Part shown: piece after piece, positions 8,916 to 17,592 of the stretch
Layout: each line of letters starts with the position of its first letter
How positions within the stretch are numbered: the stretch's first letter is position 1
Assembly: GCF_000688235.1 (NCBI RefSeq)
Contig: NZ_JHYO01000013.1
Span: forward strand, 1 to 64,000
DNA from: Terasakiella pusilla DSM 6293
GTDB taxonomy: Bacteria > Pseudomonadota > Alphaproteobacteria > Rhodospirillales > Terasakiellaceae
Length of the DNA: 64,000 nt
Reading direction: 5' to 3'
Notes under the pieces: generated by a model
Told to the model about the DNA's origin: nothing
The model's input: only the letters and a program-made list of their open reading frames with translations
The model's database searches: none
Translations under genes and position numbers: made by a program

Positions 8916-9871
8916 TGCCCTACACCCACACCACAGACCTGTTCCCCGCCCTGACACCTTACACATCCGGTCAACTGGATGTGGGCGACGGGCATCTGAT
9001 TTATTGGGAAGAATGTGGCAACCCAGAAGGTGTGCCCATCCTCTTTTTACATGGTGGACCGGGGGCCGGGACCTCTTCTATCCATCGGCGTTTTTTTGAT
9101 CCGGCCTATTACCGCATCGTTTTGCTGGACCAGCGCGGCTGTGGACGTTCCACCCCTGCCGCCTCTATCCATGCAAACACGACTGATCACCTGATCGCAG
9201 ATTTGGAACAATTGCGGGAACTGCGCAAAATTGATCGCTGGTTTGTCTTTGGCGGGTCATGGGGCAGTACACTTGCACTTGCCTATGGCATTGCCCATCC
9301 TGATCGGTGCCTTGGCTTTATCCTGCGCGGCATCTTTATGGGGCGGGAATGTGAGCGCGACTGGTTTATCAACCGCATGGGCACGTTTGAGCCGGAAGCC
9401 GCGCGCAAATTCCAAGAATTCCTCCCCGTTGAGGAACGCGCCAATCTGTTAGATAATTATGTCGCCCGCCTCAATGATGATGACCCGACAGTCCACATGC
9501 CTGCCGCCATCGCGTGGTCATCCTATGAGGAAGCCTGCGCGACCCTTTATCCGAACACACCGGCAAGCCATCCAGACCCGCATAGCACCCTGTGCCTTGC
9601 CCGTCTGGAGGCGCATTATTTTAAGAACAACTTCTTCATGGAGGAAGGCCATCTGTTAAAGAAACTTCATCGCATCCTCCACCTGCCCTGCATCATCGTG
9701 CAAGGGCGCTACGATGTGGTTTGCCCCCCCATGACGGCAGAAAAGCTGGCACGTAACTGGGCAAAAGCGCAATATGTCGTCGTCCCCGATGCCGGACATT
9801 CCGCGCTAGAACCCGGCATCCGCGCCGGGTTGGTCAATGCGACTGAGACCTTTAAGTCTCTATCAAAGTAA
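8915..9871 (+). CDS. pip: Proline iminopeptidase (S33 family)
   Basis: A 318-residue alpha/beta hydrolase that removes N-terminal proline from peptides. Visible motifs: oxyanion HGGPGAG from His46, LLDQRGCGRSTP, nucleophile GGSWGS with Ser115, an acid in GRYDVVCPP and the base in PDAGHSALEP. Length equals the family norm. I start at the ATG overlapping the previous stop (TGATG), which gives the usual N-terminus; longer frames run into the upstream gene. It is coupled to the thermonuclease-like gene, although no functional link is known. Its last 20 bases overlap the convergent nucleotidyltransferase gene. Confidence 0.93.
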   Translation: MPYTHTTDLFPALTPYTSGQLDVGDGHLIYWEECGNPEGVPILFLHGGPGAGTSSIHRRFFDPAYYRIVLLDQRGCGRSTPAASIHANTTDHLIADLEQLRELRKIDRWFVFGGSWGSTLALAYGIAHPDRCLGFILRGIFMGRECERDWFINRMGTFEPEAARKFQEFLPVEERANLLDNYVARLNDDDPTVHMPAAIAWSSYEEACATLYPNTPASHPDPHSTLCLARLEAHYFKNNFFMEEGHLLKKLHRILHLPCIIVQGRYDVVCPPMTAEKLARNWAKAQYVVVPDAGHSALEPGIRAGLVNATETFKSLSK

Positions 9872-10646
9872 GCGCTTTCCAGATACCGGGCCAGGTGGTC
9901 AGGTCCGCCCATGTGGTCAGCAAGGACACCACGCAGCGTTTCTCACTCTTGACCAACACGCCCTCCTCCAAGGACAGGTTTACCCGTCCGGACAGGGCGC
10001 CATGTTGGCGTTTTAATTCGGCAATCAACGGGTCGGGGCATGCGCACAACAGTCCCGCATTCCATACATAAGGGCCGTGTTGCAACGTTTGCTCCACCAG
10101 CTCACGGCTGGGGCGTTGATGGATCGATGGGACATGATGCCCGCTATAGCGCGTATCCAGTCTGGCCCCGACTTCCAAATAGCTGTGCTCGCTGGACAGG
10201 CGATCCGCCACCACGCCAAAAGACACCATGTAGCCTTTTTCTGCGGTCAAACAAGCATCCGTCACCGCACGCATAAAAGCCCCTTGGTCTGCGACAAAAT
10301 GATCGGAGGGGATCACCAGCAAAGGATAAGTCTCCTTACGCGCCATCGCCCACTCTGCTGCCACCAAGGCCGCCATTGCCTCGCCCGCGGTTTCATCCAA
10401 TAATAAAATTTCTTCATATTCGTAGGCGATATCGTCGCATTGATCCTGCACGATATCCTTCAATGCAGGTGTTGTGACGATCAACGGCAACAAAAATTCC
10501 GGATCACTGACCCGTTCCAGCGTATCCTGAAAGGAAGAATCCATGCCTAAAAACGAAAGAAACTTTTGGGGGCATTCAGCAGTGGAAAGAGGATGCGCGC
10601 GCAATCCGTCCGTTCCCGCCAGCACAACCGGTCGAAGCGTAATCAT
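9852..10646 (-). CDS. Degenerate mannose-1-phosphate guanylyltransferase-like protein
   Basis: A 264-residue protein with the plan of ManC/GMP-type sugar nucleotidyltransferases: N-terminal PVVLAG, PQKFLSFLG, a VIPSDHFV block, FMRAV, and GPYVWNAGLL. Several signature positions have changed. The GGSGTRLWPLS loop reads AGTDGLRAHPLS, the EP..RNTAP block reads LLDETAGEA, and the EKPD motif reads HQRPS. The Arg of the loop and the PSDH Asp remain. There is no phosphomannose isomerase domain. It may be inactive or have another substrate. It is transcribed alone, convergent with pip and overlapping it by 20 bases. Confidence 0.7.
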   Translation of the reverse strand: MITLRPVVLAGTDGLRAHPLSTAECPQKFLSFLGMDSSFQDTLERVSDPEFLLPLIVTTPALKDIVQDQCDDIAYEYEEILLLDETAGEAMAALVAAEWAMARKETYPLLVIPSDHFVADQGAFMRAVTDACLTAEKGYMVSFGVVADRLSSEHSYLEVGARLDTRYSGHHVPSIHQRPSRELVEQTLQHGPYVWNAGLLCACPDPLIAELKRQHGALSGRVNLSLEEGVLVKSEKRCVVSLLTTWADLTTWPGIWKALTLIET

Positions 10647-10749
10647 GCAGGCTTTATAATTTTTTTTCGGCCTTCCACCAACTAGAAAGACACAATCCGG
10701 TCTTATTTCAGGCGTAAAAAAAGATCAAACAGATTGAAGGACATCTAAA

Positions 10750-11178
10750 ATGAAATATGTTTTTGCATTCCTAAGCCTCTTCCTCCTGACGCCAGACGCC
10801 CATGCAGAAGGCGAAAAGATCACCGTTTACAAATCGCCTTACTGTGGCTGCTGCACCGCCTGGAGTGACCATATGCGCGAAAACGGCTTTGATGTGACAG
10901 AAATCAAACGCGACGATATGGTTGCTGTCAAAAACCAACTGGGTGTCCCCGCCAAGCTGGAATCCTGTCATACCGCCAGCATTGACGGCTATGTCATTGA
11001 AGGTCACGTCCCGGCAAGTGATATACGTAAACTGTTGCAAGAACGTCCCAAAGCCGCGGGTCTATCCGTCCCCGGCATGCCCATGGGCTCCCCCGGTATG
11101 GAACAGGGCGACCAGAAAGATCGCTATGTGTCAGTCTTGTTCGACAAAGACAACATGAGCATCTTCAACCAGCACTAA
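10750..11178 (+). CDS. DUF411 metal-binding exported protein
   Basis: A 142-residue protein with a signal peptide (FAFLSLFLLTPDAHA) and a DUF411 domain. Visible are YKSPYCGCCTAW, a thioredoxin-like CxCC cluster near residue 34, and the later LESCHTASIDGYVIEGHVPASDI block. Family members often lie near copper or other metal resistance genes and are thought to bind metal in the periplasm. No such genes are adjacent here. The C-terminus is Met/Gly rich (GMPMGSPGM), which would suit copper. It ends 43 bases before a tRNA gene. Confidence 0.85.
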   Translation: MKYVFAFLSLFLLTPDAHAEGEKITVYKSPYCGCCTAWSDHMRENGFDVTEIKRDDMVAVKNQLGVPAKLESCHTASIDGYVIEGHVPASDIRKLLQERPKAAGLSVPGMPMGSPGMEQGDQKDRYVSVLFDKDNMSIFNQH

Positions 11179-11193
11179 GACGCTTGATTTTTC

Positions 11194-11314
<121 letters not shown>

Positions 11315-11414
11315 TACAATGACAAAAGCACGTCCCTCTAACACAACCTTCAACTAAAAGAATATACTTAGAGTTATCGTAAAATCGTGGTACCCTTCGC
11401 GCGGGAGTTATGTC

Positions 11415-13535
11415 ATGCTAACGCGCTTTTACTTTGTACTTCTTGCGATTCTGCTTACAGCCACCCTCAACGAACCAGCACAGGCGTTGACGGAGGATTT
11501 TTTTAGCGACCACGCTGCGGTCATGCTCTTGATCGACCCTGCGGATGGGCAAATCGTCAAAGCCAACAAGGCCGCCGCCGATTTTTACGGCTACCCCCTC
11601 TCCAAGTTGGAGCGCAGCAAGATCCAGGACATTAACCAGCTCACTGCCGAACAGGTCGCCGAAGAACGCCAACTCGCGAAAGAACAAAGCCGATCCTATT
11701 TTATCTTCCCGCACAAAATGGCAGATGGCACAGTTAAAACGGTGGAAGTCCACTCCAGGCCCATTTCAATCGACGGGCGGCTTTTGCTCTACTCCACCAT
11801 CCATCCTCTGGCAGAAAATCAGCAAGAACAAACCAGCCTGACCCAATATCAGGATAAGCTCGAAGCCTCCCTTGCCCAACAGGCCCAAGCGCTGGAAAGT
11901 CGAACGAAAGCCATCATTTTTCTGTTAAGCAGCGGAATCATCCTGACGTTCTTTCTCCTGAGCTATGCCATCAAGAAAAACCGCGATTTAAAAAGCGCCA
12001 ATACCCTTGTTCGATCAGAGCGCCAAAAACTGGAAGAAATTATCTGGGGCACCAATGTCGGGACATGGGAATGGAATATTGTAACGGGTAAAACCGTCTT
12101 TAACGACATATGGGCAGAGTTGCTCGGGTACAGCCTCTCAGAACTCGCGCCCACCACCATTGAGACGTGGACGCAATTCGTTCACCCCGATGACTTGCCG
12201 GACTCTCAAGCAAAGCTCGATGCCTGCTTTACACGTACCCACGACCATTACAATTGCGAATGTCGCATGCGCCATAAGGATGGCCGCTGGATCTGGGTTC
12301 TGGATCGCGGCAAGGTCGTGGAATGGACAGAAGACGGCAAGCCACTGCGCATGGCCGGCACCCACACCGACATCACCTATCACAAAGAAATGGCCCAGCA
12401 ACTGACGCAGGCAAAAAAAGAGGCTGACGCCGCCAACCTTGCCAAAAGCGAGTTTCTCGCCAATATGAGCCACGAACTTCGGACTCCCATGATGGGGATA
12501 CGGGGTGTTCTAGACCTTTTGCGCAATGATGAAAGCGTTACAAAAAGCGCCAGTGATTTGCTGGACAGTCTTGATGTCTCCAGCAAATCACTGATGGCCT
12601 TGCTTGACGACATTCTCGATCTCTCCAAGATTGAAGCGGGTAAACTCAGCCTCCATCCGACGCCTTGTGAACCCGCAATCATCGTCAAAAGTCTCGTCAA
12701 TATTTTCGCCACCAGTTCCTCGCAAAAAGGCATTCTCATTTCAACCAATGCCGACACATACGACACTTATTGTTGTGCGTTGGACGAACTGCGTTTTCGC
12801 CAGATTCTCGCGAACCTCCTCAACAACGCGGTCAAGTTCACCAGTGAAGGTGAAATTCATGTGGGTATGGCGCTGACCTCCCATACCAACCACGACACGC
12901 TGTGCATCCGCGTCACCGACACCGGGATCGGCATGTCAGAAACAGAACAAGCCAAAATCTTTGAACGCTTTAAACAGGCTGAAGGCGGGACCACACGCAA
13001 ATATGGCGGCACCGGACTAGGTCTGGCCATTTCCAATGAGCTGACCGCCCTGTTCAAGGGGACATTAGAAGTCGAAAGTACACCAGGGGTCGGCACGACT
13101 TTCACGCTACAACTCCCCGTCCTACCCGCAGATAAAAGCGATAACACAGCAAAAAGCCTGAGCCTCCCACCCATGTCGATTCTCTTGGCCGAAGACAATA
13201 CCATTAACCAAAAGGTCGTTTCACGCATGTTGATGCAATACGGGCACGAGGTTTCGATCGCCCCTGATGGGCTACAAGCGGAGGAACAAGCACAGGCGCG
13301 CCCCTTCGACCTGATTTTGATGGATATGCACATGCCGGAGATGGACGGGGTCGAAGCCACACGCACAATCCGCCAAAACGATGGCCCCAATCGAGGGACG
13401 CCGATCATCGCCTTTACCGCAGATGCCATCGCCTTACACCACGACTCTTTCCGTGAAGCCGGTGTCAACGGCATTATTACAAAACCTGTGATATTTGAAA
13501 AGCTCACCCACGAAATCAGTAAGATCATTCACTAG
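11415..13535 (+). CDS. Hybrid sensor histidine kinase with periplasmic and cytoplasmic PAS domains
   Basis: A 706-residue membrane kinase. In order: signal-like helix (1-25), periplasmic PAS-like domain (about 30-135), a coiled-coil stretch, transmembrane helix about 166-186, cytoplasmic PAS/PAC (about 205-325), HisKA with the phospho-acceptor His353 in NMSHELRTPM, HATPase with N box LLNNAVKF, G1 DTGIGM and G2 GGTGLGLAI, then a receiver domain with Asp637 (LILMDMHMPEMDG), acidic pair Glu593-Asp594 and Lys690. No cognate response regulator is adjacent, so phosphate presumably passes on by a distant phosphotransfer protein. The signal is unknown. Confidence 0.93.
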   Translation: MLTRFYFVLLAILLTATLNEPAQALTEDFFSDHAAVMLLIDPADGQIVKANKAAADFYGYPLSKLERSKIQDINQLTAEQVAEERQLAKEQSRSYFIFPHKMADGTVKTVEVHSRPISIDGRLLLYSTIHPLAENQQEQTSLTQYQDKLEASLAQQAQALESRTKAIIFLLSSGIILTFFLLSYAIKKNRDLKSANTLVRSERQKLEEIIWGTNVGTWEWNIVTGKTVFNDIWAELLGYSLSELAPTTIETWTQFVHPDDLPDSQAKLDACFTRTHDHYNCECRMRHKDGRWIWVLDRGKVVEWTEDGKPLRMAGTHTDITYHKEMAQQLTQAKKEADAANLAKSEFLANMSHELRTPMMGIRGVLDLLRNDESVTKSASDLLDSLDVSSKSLMALLDDILDLSKIEAGKLSLHPTPCEPAIIVKSLVNIFATSSSQKGILISTNADTYDTYCCALDELRFRQILANLLNNAVKFTSEGEIHVGMALTSHTNHDTLCIRVTDTGIGMSETEQAKIFERFKQAEGGTTRKYGGTGLGLAISNELTALFKGTLEVESTPGVGTTFTLQLPVLPADKSDNTAKSLSLPPMSILLAEDNTINQKVVSRMLMQYGHEVSIAPDGLQAEEQAQARPFDLILMDMHMPEMDGVEATRTIRQNDGPNRGTPIIAFTADAIALHHDSFREAGVNGIITKPVIFEKLTHEISKIIH

Positions 13536-13623
13536 TCTTTGGGCGCGTGTCGTGCAGGTTCGTTTGCAATTTTTCAAGGCCTGTGATAGGGTCAAAATTG
13601 GTCAATATGAAAGGAGATCCAGA

Positions 13624-13818
13624 ATGGATATCTCGACACTCGCAGCCTACAGCGTCGGAATGGCGCAGGGCATGCAAAAACAAGAAGCCAACGTTGCCAT
13701 GACAAAACAGGCAATCGAAAGCAACACTGCCGCCGCACAAATGCTGAGTGAGCAAGTTGCCGATCAAGCCAAAGCAGCCGCGGCTGCCGCAAGTGGCGGT
13801 ATCAACATCAAAGTCTGA
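13624..13818 (+). CDS. YjfB-like small putative motility protein
   Basis: A 64-residue protein beginning MDISTLAAYSVGMAQG and rich in Ala/Gln, with the layout of the YjfB (putative motility protein) family: a short N-terminal helix, a polar helix and an Ala-rich tail. AAGGAG lies 8 bases before the ATG, which decides this start. A longer in-frame extension back to 13495 would overlap the kinase gene and lacks a ribosome site. Function is not established; no flagellar genes are adjacent. Confidence 0.75.
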   Translation: MDISTLAAYSVGMAQGMQKQEANVAMTKQAIESNTAAAQMLSEQVADQAKAAAAAASGGINIKV

Positions 13819-13884
13819 TTGTCAGAACAAGCTTAACCTCTTGACTCTGCACGCTTCCGATTTACCGATCGGGGGATAGGATAA

Positions 13885-13918
13885 TCTGGGTCTATTCATT
13901 AGGCCCAGACTTTTCTGT
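13885..13918 (+). terminator. Weak terminator-like hairpin downstream of the small gene
   Basis: Stem TCTGGG / CCCAGA around a 13-nt loop, followed by CTTTTCTGTTT. Short stem, so low confidence. The rest of the 290-base gap before gap holds no other gene that I can support. Confidence 0.4.
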
Positions 13919-14108
13919 TTGTCTGTAAACATGCGCCTTTCAGAGTCAGTTTAGGGTTTTCTTTTGCAACCAGTTTTGCTATCTACGGGCACAGAATTTG
14001 GGGGCCATGTTGAGAAACTGGATTCTGGACAACGTGACACGGGCGTTCCTGTCTTGAATCTGCAATATGGCTATTCCTGCTTTTTTATATTGTATGAGGA
14101 ATATGAGT

Positions 14109-15548
14109 ATGACGGATTCGAGCGCTGCACACTTTGATAAGTGGAAAGAGCAACAAAGTGCTGCTGAACAAATGATCCCGCTGGTTGGCCAATTATACCG
14201 CGACAACGGGGTTACAATCCGCGTCTTTGGACGCCGCATCCAAAACCACTCTACCATCGATATCCTGAAAGCCCACCGTTACTCCAACCAAATGGTTGGC
14301 GAGCATCTGGACGTGCGCAAAAGCCTTGAGCTGCTGCAAGTCATGATCAACATGGATCTGGCACCGGCACGTGTCGATATCGGCAAGCTGTGCTACAAAT
14401 TCATGAACGAAGGCGGCGACGCTACTCAATTCCTCGCAGAAGAACTGTCCAGCATCAACACGGGTAAAGGCACGATCCTGCAAGAACCGCAAGACGTTGT
14501 TCTTTACGGTTTCGGTCGTATCGGTCGTCTGCTGGCCCGCATGATGATCGAACGCGTGGGCGCGGGTAACAAAATGCGTCTGCGTGCCATCGTTGTTCGC
14601 GGCGGCAAAGAAGGCGATCTGGCAAAACGTGCCAGCCTCTTGCGTCGTGACTCCGTCCATGGGGCTTTCAACGGGTCCATCAACGTGGATGAAAAAGAAA
14701 ACGCGATCATCGCAAACGGCGTTTACATCAAAGTGATCTATGCCAACTCCCCTGCTGAAGTTGACTACACCAAATACGGCATCAAAAATGCATTGGTCGT
14801 GGACAACACTGGCCTGTGGCGTGACGAAGAAGGTCTCGGCCAACACCTGAAATGTCCGGGTGCGGCAAAAGCCCTTCTGACAGCGCCGGGTAAAGGCAAC
14901 ATCAAAAACATCGTTTATGGTGTAAACCACGAAGATATCAACGACGACGACACCATCCTGTCGGCTGCGTCTTGTACAACAAACGCAATTACACCGGTTC
15001 TCAAAGCCATCAACGACGAATTCGGCATTGAAAACGGTCACGTTGAAACCATTCACTCTTACACCAACGACCAAAACCTGATCGACAACTACCACAAAGG
15101 TGACCGTCGTGGCCGTGGGGCGGCGTTGAACATGGTTCTGACCAGCACAGGCGCGGCAAGTGCCGTTGCAAAATGTCTGCCGGAAATGGCGGGCAAATTG
15201 ACAGGCAACGCGGTTCGCGTCCCGACACCAAACGTGTCCATGGCGATCCTGAACCTGAACCTGAAACGCGACACAAACAAAGAAGAAATGAACAACTATC
15301 TGCGTGACGTGTCCTTGTATTCTTCCATGCAGGATCAGATCGATTACACCGCTTCTACAGAGCTGGTTTCTACCGACATGGTGGGGTCTGTTCACGCCGG
15401 TGTGGTTGACAGCCAAGCGACCATCGTTGATGGCAACCGTCTGGTTCTCTATGTCTGGTACGATAACGAGTCAGGCTACAGCGCACAGGTGATCCGCATG
15501 ATGCAGGAAATCGCCGGTCTGAAAATGACGACGGTACCTTCAGCATAA
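14109..15548 (+). CDS. gap: Glyceraldehyde-3-phosphate dehydrogenase, long form with N-terminal extension
   Basis: A 479-residue enzyme oxidising glyceraldehyde 3-phosphate with NAD(P) and phosphate. The classic domain begins near residue 130 with VVLYGFGRIGRLLAR. The catalytic Cys is residue 289 in AASCTTNAITP, about 138 residues later than in standard GAPDH. The extra N-terminal part is helical and polar (RVFGRRIQNHSTIDILKAHRY, then VRKSLELLQVMINMDL). Similar long GAPDHs occur in other marine proteobacteria. Of several nearby ATGs I choose 14109, because AGGA lies 8 bases before it. A strong hairpin follows the gene. Confidence 0.93.
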   Translation: MTDSSAAHFDKWKEQQSAAEQMIPLVGQLYRDNGVTIRVFGRRIQNHSTIDILKAHRYSNQMVGEHLDVRKSLELLQVMINMDLAPARVDIGKLCYKFMNEGGDATQFLAEELSSINTGKGTILQEPQDVVLYGFGRIGRLLARMMIERVGAGNKMRLRAIVVRGGKEGDLAKRASLLRRDSVHGAFNGSINVDEKENAIIANGVYIKVIYANSPAEVDYTKYGIKNALVVDNTGLWRDEEGLGQHLKCPGAAKALLTAPGKGNIKNIVYGVNHEDINDDDTILSAASCTTNAITPVLKAINDEFGIENGHVETIHSYTNDQNLIDNYHKGDRRGRGAALNMVLTSTGAASAVAKCLPEMAGKLTGNAVRVPTPNVSMAILNLNLKRDTNKEEMNNYLRDVSLYSSMQDQIDYTASTELVSTDMVGSVHAGVVDSQATIVDGNRLVLYVWYDNESGYSAQVIRMMQEIAGLKMTTVPSA

Positions 15549-15576
15549 CTCACTGCTGTCGGATCAAACGATCTAC

Positions 15577-15616
15577 AAAAAACGGCTGAGGATGTATCTT
15601 CCTCAGCCGTTTTTTT
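15577..15616. terminator. Bidirectional terminator between gap and SLC13 permease gene
   Basis: Near-perfect stem AAAAAACGGCTGAGGA / TCCTCAGCCGTTTTTT around an 8-nt loop, between convergent genes. U-tracts form in both directions. Confidence 0.9.
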
Positions 15617-15635
15617 ATGCCGGATTGTATCTCCC

Positions 15636-17468
15636 CTAGAATCCGTAAATCATCGGGAGAATAAAACTAAAAACAGCCAACAACAGGACAATCAACGGCA
15701 CCCCGACCTTTGTAAAATCGATAAAATGATAGCCCCCTGCGTTCATCACCAGCAGGTTTGTTTTATAGGCCATCGGTGTTGCGTAACTCATGTTCGCACC
15801 AAACAGAACGGCCAGCACGAACGCTTCCGGCGGCAAGCCCAAACGGTTGGCAATGGTAATCGCAATCGGCGTACCGATCACGGCAGCGGCATTGTTCGAC
15901 ACAATATTGGTCAGCACCGCCATGACGATCATCAGTCCCGCCAACACAAAGGCAGGCGAGGCACCATAGGTCAGGGCCAAGAAAACTTCGGCAAGATAAT
16001 CCGCCCCACCGGTTTGCAACAAAGAAGACCCCAGCGCCAAACTCGCCGTCACGATCAGGATCACTTGGGCGTTTAACGAGCCTGCGGCATCCCGCCAGTT
16101 CAAACACCCTGTCATGACCATCAACAGCACGCCACAGACCGCACTGATGGTAATCGGGACAATGCCGACCGCAGCAACCAGCACCACCCCCGCCATAATG
16201 GACAAGGCAACAGGCGCTTTCTTGGTATGGGGCAAATCTTCGGTCGCATCCAGCACCAAGACTTCGGCAGCCTTTTTTAACTCTGTAATATTTTCTTCCG
16301 TCCCCTGCACCAACAGCACATCCCCGGTGCGCAGGACCACATTACTCATGTCTTTTTGCGAGATATATTTCACCTGCCCCTCACGATGCAGGGCCAAGAC
16401 CACCAGATGGTGTGTCTCATCAAAGCGGGTGTTGGACAGCGTGCGCCCCTGCAAGGGCGATCCTTGCGTGACCACGATCTCCGCAATCTGCTGACCTTCC
16501 GCGCGCAGTTCAATATCTTCATCCAAACGCACGTTATCTTCGTTGTAAAGTTTAGTACCGAGCGTTTCTTCATATTCCTTGAGGTTTTCCGGTGTGTCCC
16601 GCACCGCGATCCGGTCCCCTTCTTTCAAGATCATATCCGGCAAGGGCACAATACGACGATCTTCGCCACGAAAAATCTGCGCAACCGTCATGTTGCCACC
16701 GGATTTTTCGATCACCTCTGTAACCGTTTTGCCATTGGCGAAGCTTTCTTCCTCCACATGCAGGTGTCCGACAAACACACGTGGCGAAAAGTTGCCAAGG
16801 GGCGTATCGCGATCCCCCAACAAGCGCGGTGCCACCAACCACAGATAAATCACTGCCACACTAGCCGCGATCACCGCTGGCAGAAAAAAGTCAAACATGC
16901 CGAAACGTTCCATGCCGAGATCACTTGCAATTGTCACCACCAGCAAATTTGTCGAGGTGCCAATGGTCGTGCTCATGCCGCCCACAATGGTGGCAAACCC
17001 CATGGGCATTAACAGACCGGAAGCTTTCTGTGAGGTGCGATGCGCCACGCTGACCAAGATCGGCAGCAGCAGCACCACAATCGGTACATTGTTGACAAAG
17101 GCACTCAACAACCCACTGATCACCAACGTCAACAAAAGAGATAAAGACGGACTATATTTCCACAGGGTCGCCAACAGACGGCCCAACGGTTCCAGCGCAC
17201 CGGTCCTGACCAAGCCGTTGCCCACAATCATCAAGGCACACACGGCAATTAAGGCTTCATGTCCAAAACCACTGAAGAAGTCATCACCTCGGAGCTGCTC
17301 GCCATTTGCCTCATAGGGGAAAAGCTCAAAGCCGATCAGCAAAATCACCAACACCATCAAGCTGGAGGTTTCCAGTTTTAAGTGCTTACTGGTGAAGAGA
17401 ACAAGAGCCAGTCCAACCAGGGCGAGGACGGCAATACCGTGCGGATCAGGAAGAGGTGGAAAGGACAT
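15636..17468 (-). CDS. SLC13/DASS-family permease with two RCK_C domains
   Basis: A 610-residue inner-membrane transporter. The N-terminal half has about six membrane segments and the SLC13-type NNVPIVVLLLPI and STTIGTSTNLLV loops. Two soluble TrkA_C (RCK_C) domains follow at roughly 220-305 and 320-400. The C-terminal membrane half repeats the pattern (NIVSNNAAAVIGTP, GANMSYATPMAYKTNLLV). The SNT-type motifs in both halves suggest sodium-coupled anion uptake (dicarboxylate, sulfate or similar). The substrate is not resolved. The divergent neighbour is fumC, so a C4-dicarboxylate link is possible but unproven. Confidence 0.88.
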   Translation of the reverse strand: MSFPPLPDPHGIAVLALVGLALVLFTSKHLKLETSSLMVLVILLIGFELFPYEANGEQLRGDDFFSGFGHEALIAVCALMIVGNGLVRTGALEPLGRLLATLWKYSPSLSLLLTLVISGLLSAFVNNVPIVVLLLPILVSVAHRTSQKASGLLMPMGFATIVGGMSTTIGTSTNLLVVTIASDLGMERFGMFDFFLPAVIAASVAVIYLWLVAPRLLGDRDTPLGNFSPRVFVGHLHVEEESFANGKTVTEVIEKSGGNMTVAQIFRGEDRRIVPLPDMILKEGDRIAVRDTPENLKEYEETLGTKLYNEDNVRLDEDIELRAEGQQIAEIVVTQGSPLQGRTLSNTRFDETHHLVVLALHREGQVKYISQKDMSNVVLRTGDVLLVQGTEENITELKKAAEVLVLDATEDLPHTKKAPVALSIMAGVVLVAAVGIVPITISAVCGVLLMVMTGCLNWRDAAGSLNAQVILIVTASLALGSSLLQTGGADYLAEVFLALTYGASPAFVLAGLMIVMAVLTNIVSNNAAAVIGTPIAITIANRLGLPPEAFVLAVLFGANMSYATPMAYKTNLLVMNAGGYHFIDFTKVGVPLIVLLLAVFSFILPMIYGF

Positions 17469-17592
17469 ATAAAAAAACCTTTATCTTTTTTTTAGCATTT
17501 ACTCATTTCGAATTTAGGCGAACTGCCTATCTATAAAAGGGAGCCCATTCAATAATCAGTTGTTTTTACTGTAAATCATTAGAGAGGCCAAA

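Noticed and set aside
14193-15416. Long open frame antisense to gap
   Set aside because: It is the shadow of strongly biased codons in gap. It has no ribosome site and its product is an improbable Val/Phe/Cys/His-rich sequence.
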